Positions 60,779-64,000 of a stretch of DNA of 64,000 nucleotides are shown piece by piece. This DNA is from Pradoshia sp. D12. GTDB lineage: Bacteria > Bacillota > Bacilli > Bacillales > Pradoshiaceae. The notes beneath the pieces are model-generated. The model was not told where the DNA came from. It ran no database searches and saw nothing but the letters and a program-made list of their open reading frames with translations. Where the stretch lies: assembly GCF_008935075.1 (NCBI RefSeq), contig NZ_CP044545.1, positions 2,693,501 through 2,757,500 on the forward strand. The letters are read 5' to 3'. The translations under genes and the position numbers were made by a program. How positions within the stretch are numbered: position 1 is the stretch's first letter; each line of letters starts with the position of its first letter.

Positions 60779-62840
60779 ATTCAAGACTAAACTTTTGCAA
60801 TTTATAATAAAAATTACGAATAGACAAACCTAGATCACGGCTGGCAGCAGTTTTATTCCCATTATGCTTTTCTAAAGAACGCATAATAATGCTTTTCTCC
60901 ACTTCATCCAATTGATCCGCTAAACTTTGTTTATCATTTATTGTTGATCTTTTTTCGATTGTATGGTTAGGAGAACCTTCTGCAGCCTTCAATAATTTTT
61001 CAGGTAAATGCCTCTTTTGTATAATTTTTTCATGCTGATCCATAAAAATTATGGCTCTCCCTAATATATTCTCTATTTCCCTTACATTTCCAGTCCAATC
61101 ATATTCCTGAAGCATGATGAGTGCCTCACCGCTTATATCCTCAATACTTCGGCCATACTCCAAATTCAACTTTTTGATTAAGTGGACGCATAATGGGGGA
61201 ATATCTTCCTTACGTTCCCTTAAAGGCTCAATATATATAGGCATTCTGTTAATTCGGTAATATAAATCTTCTCTGAAGTTTCCTTTTGCAATCGCTTTCT
61301 CAAGATTGACATTGGTCGCTGTTATCACACGCACATCAATGGAAATAGGCTTGGTTCCTCCTACACGAACTATTTCATTCTCCTGCAAAACGCGAAGAAG
61401 CTTCGCCTGCATATTTTGAGAAAGCTCACCAATTTCATCAAGAAATATGCTGCCATTATTGGCTTCTTCAAACAGTCCTCGTTTACCGCCACGCTTTGCA
61501 CCTGAAAAAGCTCCATCTTCGTAGCCAAATAACTCACTCTCTAAAAGCGACTCCGATATCGCTGCGCAATTCACGCGGATGAATTTATTATATTTTCGAT
61601 CACTGGCATTATGGATTGCATGGGCGAATAGTTCCTTGCCTGTACCCGATTCACCCCTCAATAATACGGTAACTGGCGTACGGGCGCATAAACGGGCCTG
61701 CTCCAATGCCAATTTCATCTCTTTAGATTGGCCAATAATATCGTCAAATGTATATTTAGCTTCTAGATTACGAATGATTTGTCTCGCCCTTTTCAATTCC
61801 TGTGTCAGGCTTTGTATTTCAGAAAGGTCATGAATGACGCCAACGCTTCCCTTCAAATAACCATTCACCATAATCGGTGCTACATTAACCACCACATCCC
61901 GGTTCGATGCCCCCACCTTCATTCGTACGCCTCGGACAGGTTTTTTTGTTTTCAAAACCTGCATATGCATACTTTTACCTTCTGTAATATCTGCCGTAGC
62001 AGGTTTGCCCAGGACATCCTCTTCGGTCAACCCGGTAATTCTGGTATACGCAGGATTAATTAAGATTCCATTCCCATCCTCATCCACTACAGTTATGGCA
62101 TCTTCACTCGAATGAATAATAGCTTCGAGCATGTTTTGAATATGCTTTAAATTTGTAATTTCCTCTGCTAAGCTTGTAAATTCCGTGATTCCTTTGAAAA
62201 CGGCCAAAGCTCCCAGTAAACCGCCTTCTTCATTCTTGATAGGCATTCTGGTTGTTACCACATCTAAATTTTTATCCAAATGAGCCCGTTGATTGCTCTC
62301 CGTTTTTCTTGTTTTGAGGATTTCAGGAAGACGGGACGCAGGAATAACTCTATGTATGTGCTGACCGATTGCTTGTTTTCTGGGGACACCCGTAATCGTT
62401 GCTGCAGCCTGATTAAAAAAGATTATTTTCTCTTCTGTATTTATAAGTACCATCCCGTTATCGGTCGCATTCAAAACTAATTCATGTAAATAAGCCTCTT
62501 CTTTCGACTTCCTGATTAAACTTTCTTTCTCTTGAATCAGATTGGCTAACAGAAAGGCAATCTGCCCGTGAACTAAAAGAGTGTGATTACTTTTATGGCG
62601 GGCTATATCCTGGTAAACTTGCTCATCCCCTGTCACTTCAAAAATGATATCCGAGCCATCAGTGATAAAATCTACCCAATCACTACCTGTTTTTATATGA
62701 TTTTGTTCAGCTAATTGAAGTCCCACTGCACTCGAATGACGATCCACCACTCCTATAACCTGATAATCCTTTGCCTCAAGTAAGATTTTTAAAATGGATA
62801 GCCCTCCAGTGCCCGCCCCAATAATCAAAACTGTTTGCAA
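60777..62840 (-). CDS. bkdR: Sigma-54-dependent activator of branched-chain amino acid catabolism
   Basis: About 687 aa. An N-terminal Rossmann-like segment ([17 protein letters not shown]), two PAS domains (~residues 125-220 and 245-340), the AAA+ domain with Walker [20 protein letters not shown], and Walker [12 protein letters not shown], then a Fis-type helix-turn-helix ([20 protein letters not shown]). The sigma-54-contact loop is GAFSGA rather than GAFTGA. Start TTG 62840 behind AAAGGAGGAG; a longer frame from ATG 62882 lacks an RBS. It faces the sigma-54 promoter of bcd-lpdV-bkdAA-bkdAB-bkdB. Confidence 0.95.
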   Translation of the reverse strand: MQTVLIIGAGTGGLSILKILLEAKDYQVIGVVDRHSSAVGLQLAEQNHIKTGSDWVDFITDGSDIIFEVTGDEQVYQDIARHKSNHTLLVHGQIAFLLANLIQEKESLIRKSKEEAYLHELVLNATDNGMVLINTEEKIIFFNQAAATITGVPRKQAIGQHIHRVIPASRLPEILKTRKTESNQRAHLDKNLDVVTTRMPIKNEEGGLLGALAVFKGITEFTSLAEEITNLKHIQNMLEAIIHSSEDAITVVDEDGNGILINPAYTRITGLTEEDVLGKPATADITEGKSMHMQVLKTKKPVRGVRMKVGASNRDVVVNVAPIMVNGYLKGSVGVIHDLSEIQSLTQELKRARQIIRNLEAKYTFDDIIGQSKEMKLALEQARLCARTPVTVLLRGESGTGKELFAHAIHNASDRKYNKFIRVNCAAISESLLESELFGYEDGAFSGAKRGGKRGLFEEANNGSIFLDEIGELSQNMQAKLLRVLQENEIVRVGGTKPISIDVRVITATNVNLEKAIAKGNFREDLYYRINRMPIYIEPLRERKEDIPPLCVHLIKKLNLEYGRSIEDISGEALIMLQEYDWTGNVREIENILGRAIIFMDQHEKIIQKRHLPEKLLKAAEGSPNHTIEKRSTINDKQSLADQLDEVEKSIIMRSLEKHNGNKTAASRDLGLSIRNFYYKLQKFSLE

Positions 62841-62924
62841 GGCAATCTCCTCCTTTTGAAGTGAGGGTACAGAATAGTGCAAATTTTTTCATTGTTTCCT
62901 CTATCATAAGTTATTTGAATAAAC

Positions 62925-62952
62925 TTGACAAATTTTCTATATTTTATAAAGT
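62925..62952 (+). promoter_or_regulatory. Promoter of yqzF
   Basis: TTGACA (62925-62930), 16-bp spacer, TAAAGT (62947-62952), 37 bp before the yqzF start. Confidence 0.55.
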
Positions 62953-62988
62953 TGAAGATAGAAATACACTTAATCAGGACGTGATGAA

Positions 62989-63237
62989 TTGCAACGGATA
63001 ATCGCCTTTGCGCTTTTATTGATTCCGGGCCTTCTAACCGCACTCGGAATTAAATGGATGAGAGACATGATTTTTGGCAGACTCAGCCCAATGCTACCTG
63101 CCCTTTGGGTACAATTTTTATTAGGTTTACTATTATTTATTGGCGGACTTTCTTTTATTGCCGGATTCGTGTTTTATCGCGATCGAAAACGTAATAAAGT
63201 TCAAAATCGATTTAGTGAGAAACCTGTCCGTAAATGA
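62989..63237 (+). CDS. yqzF: DUF2627 membrane protein, YqzF-like
   Basis: 82 aa, two hydrophobic segments (IIAFALLLIPGLLTALGIKW and FLLGLLLFIGGLSFIAGFVF) and a basic tail (YRDRKRNKVQNRF). TTG start behind AGGAC. Matches the DUF2627 pattern with the LIPG.....G.K.MRD and position beside bkdR as yqzF in B. subtilis. Function unknown. Confidence 0.85.
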   Translation: MQRIIAFALLLIPGLLTALGIKWMRDMIFGRLSPMLPALWVQFLLGLLLFIGGLSFIAGFVFYRDRKRNKVQNRFSEKPVRK

Positions 63238-63307
63238 ATTTCAGGTGATCCTTACAGGCATACAACCATTAAGTTTTGCAAGGGTGCCAATAGAAGTACC
63301 AATTTTG

Positions 63308-63340
63308 AAGACCAGATCCTACATGATTTGGTCTTTTTTT
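63308..63340 (+). terminator. Terminator of yqzF
   Basis: AAGACCAGATC (63308-63318) pairs with GATTTGGTCTT (63325-63335, one wobble) and a seven-T run. Confidence 0.85.
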
Positions 63341-63569
63341 ATGACACATATTTAAAAGAGTTGGTAATTGAAATGTTATTTAAATTAATCGCTATATGAG
63401 GATAAGGCAGGAGGTGAGGGAATTATAAAAGGATTTGTTCGTAACCTTGGTACTTATGACTAAAGAAGGAGACAGCTTTTATTGGCTGTCTCCTTAATTG
63501 ACCTAATTTCGCAATTAGTTCTAAAAGATGTAAAACTATTTTATTTAATGGCTGAACTTCCAGTAAACT
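63341..63569. other. Intergenic region with a second hairpin
   Basis: Contains AAGGAGACAGC (63466-63476) pairing with GCTGTCTCCTT (63485-63495) without a T-run, just upstream of which lies an AGGAGGTG with no convincing ORF behind it. No gene identified. Confidence 0.4.
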
Positions 63570-63872
63570 TTATGAAATCCTTTTCAAATTATATAAACTA
63601 ACAGCGTGAATAATATAGGTTCCAGTTAATAAGAACCATATAGCCATTTTGTAACCATCAAAAGAAAATGGTGTTATAAATTCATCAATTAAAAAAATAA
63701 AGAACCATCCTAATATGAATATCGGGAAAGCAATTGAGTAAGATGTGTTTAATATACCCTTCCCTCTCTCATCCTTACTCTCGTCTCCAAATTGGAATTT
63801 CACACTAAAGAACACAGAACCAAAAAAGATCAATATATACGCGATTATAGCGATAAGCAGAAACACTGCCAT
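63570..63872 (-). CDS. Small membrane protein paired with XRE regulator
   Basis: 100 aa with three hydrophobic segments (LLIAIIAYILIFFGSVFFSV, YSIAFPIFILGWFFIFLI, IWFLLTGTYIIHAVSLYNL). Its ATG overlaps the stop codon of the XRE gene by one base (TAATG), so the two are translated together. Such XRE/small-membrane-protein pairs are common in Bacilli, with the membrane protein often modulating the regulator; here this is inference. Confidence 0.75.
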   Translation of the reverse strand: MAVFLLIAIIAYILIFFGSVFFSVKFQFGDESKDERGKGILNTSYSIAFPIFILGWFFIFLIDEFITPFSFDGYKMAIWFLLTGTYIIHAVSLYNLKRIS

Positions 63873-64000
63873 TATAACCCCTCCCCTTTTTTTCTATACT
63901 GGAATACTTCATTAATCCCAACATTAAAAGCTTCTGCAATATCAAAGGCTAGCACTAATGACGGGGTATAGTTACCTTTTTCTATCGAAATAATTGTCTG
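63872..64000 (-). CDS. XRE family regulator, C-terminal part (cut by window end)
   Basis: The last 42 codons of an HTH protein run off the window. The visible part QTIISIEKGNYTPSLVLAFD is the recognition-helix end of an XRE domain, continuing IAEAFNVGINEVFQY, the usual ending of the ~65-70-aa YgzD/YvaP-like regulators. Overlaps the membrane-protein start by one base. The N-terminal third is outside the window. Confidence 0.85.
   Translation of the reverse strand, partial: QTIISIEKGNYTPSLVLAFDIAEAFNVGINEVFQYRKKGEGL

Noticed and set aside
63406-63463. 13-codon ORF behind AGGAGGTGAGGG (ATT start)
   Set aside because: It would need an ATT start codon; GTG in the RBS gives a 4-codon ORF only. 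Not supportable.

Overview
The window looks like a chromosomal stretch from a low-GC, endospore-forming member of the Bacillaceae. Evidence: consistently strong AGGAGG-type ribosome binding sites with frequent TTG/GTG starts, an S-box (SAM-I) riboswitch, sigma-A type promoters, a sigma-54/BkdR system, Prli42, bacilliredoxin, and a right half (about 37-63 kb) that follows the B. subtilis yqi-yqj gene order (bkdR, bkd operon, yqiW, artPQR, yqjA, yqjC, yqjD, yqjE, dinB/yqjH, gndA). It is not B. subtilis: many genes differ, ptb and buk are missing from the bkd operon, and a methylmalonyl-CoA mutase block is inserted. No rRNA, tRNA, prophage, intact transposase or CRISPR array was found.

Layout. 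0-3 kb: CDF metal exporter, then a MarR regulator and MFS pump with a perfect 20-bp operator palindrome. 3.4-7.6 kb: a LacI-regulated sugar ABC importer without its own ATPase. 7.9-10.4 kb: an accessory strip with two frameshifted pseudogenes, a two-TM protein of unknown function and 21-bp degenerate repeats. 10.4-13.7 kb: a secreted subtilisin-like protease next to an RNPP-type HTH/TPR regulator followed by a 12-codon ORF with an excellent RBS, a possible quorum-sensing cassette. 13.7-15.8 kb: pncA-pncB NAD salvage. 15.9-18.4 kb: ABC exporter. 18.5-19.9 kb: metI under an S-box riboswitch. 20-22 kb: M42 aminopeptidase and patatin-like hydrolase. 22.1-25.3 kb: YtrA-like GntR/ABC operon ending in an unrecognised exported protein. 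25.3-29.3 kb: small genes, signal peptidase I, a pectate-lyase-superfamily beta-helix protein, and a paralogue of the 9-kb membrane protein. 29.5-32.3 kb: Ktr potassium uptake pair and a MOSC protein. 32.6-34.9 kb: SDR, gene debris, small membrane ORFs and a nested IS-like palindrome. 35-37 kb: VmlR-like ABC-F protein with a recognisable attenuator leader.

37-64 kb: gndA, dinB, M20 peptidase, then branched-chain and propionate catabolism. BkdR with a sigma-54 promoter drives bcd-lpdV-bkdAA-bkdAB-bkdB, which turns Val/Ile/Leu into branched acyl-CoAs. Carboxylase beta subunit, epimerase, MutA/MutB and the MeaB chaperone can take propionyl-CoA from Val/Ile to succinyl-CoA. Between these lie artPQR, yqjA, an L,D-transpeptidase, prli42, brxB and trmO. 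The window ends in yqzF and the C-terminal end of an XRE regulator with its small membrane partner.

All identifications are from reading the sequence and family knowledge; no database search was run. The most interesting points are the RNPP/12-aa peptide/protease cluster (10.4-13.4 kb), the ABC-F attenuator (36.8-37.0 kb), the two 21-bp phased repeat tracts, the paralogous membrane pair, and the rewired bkd-mut catabolic block.
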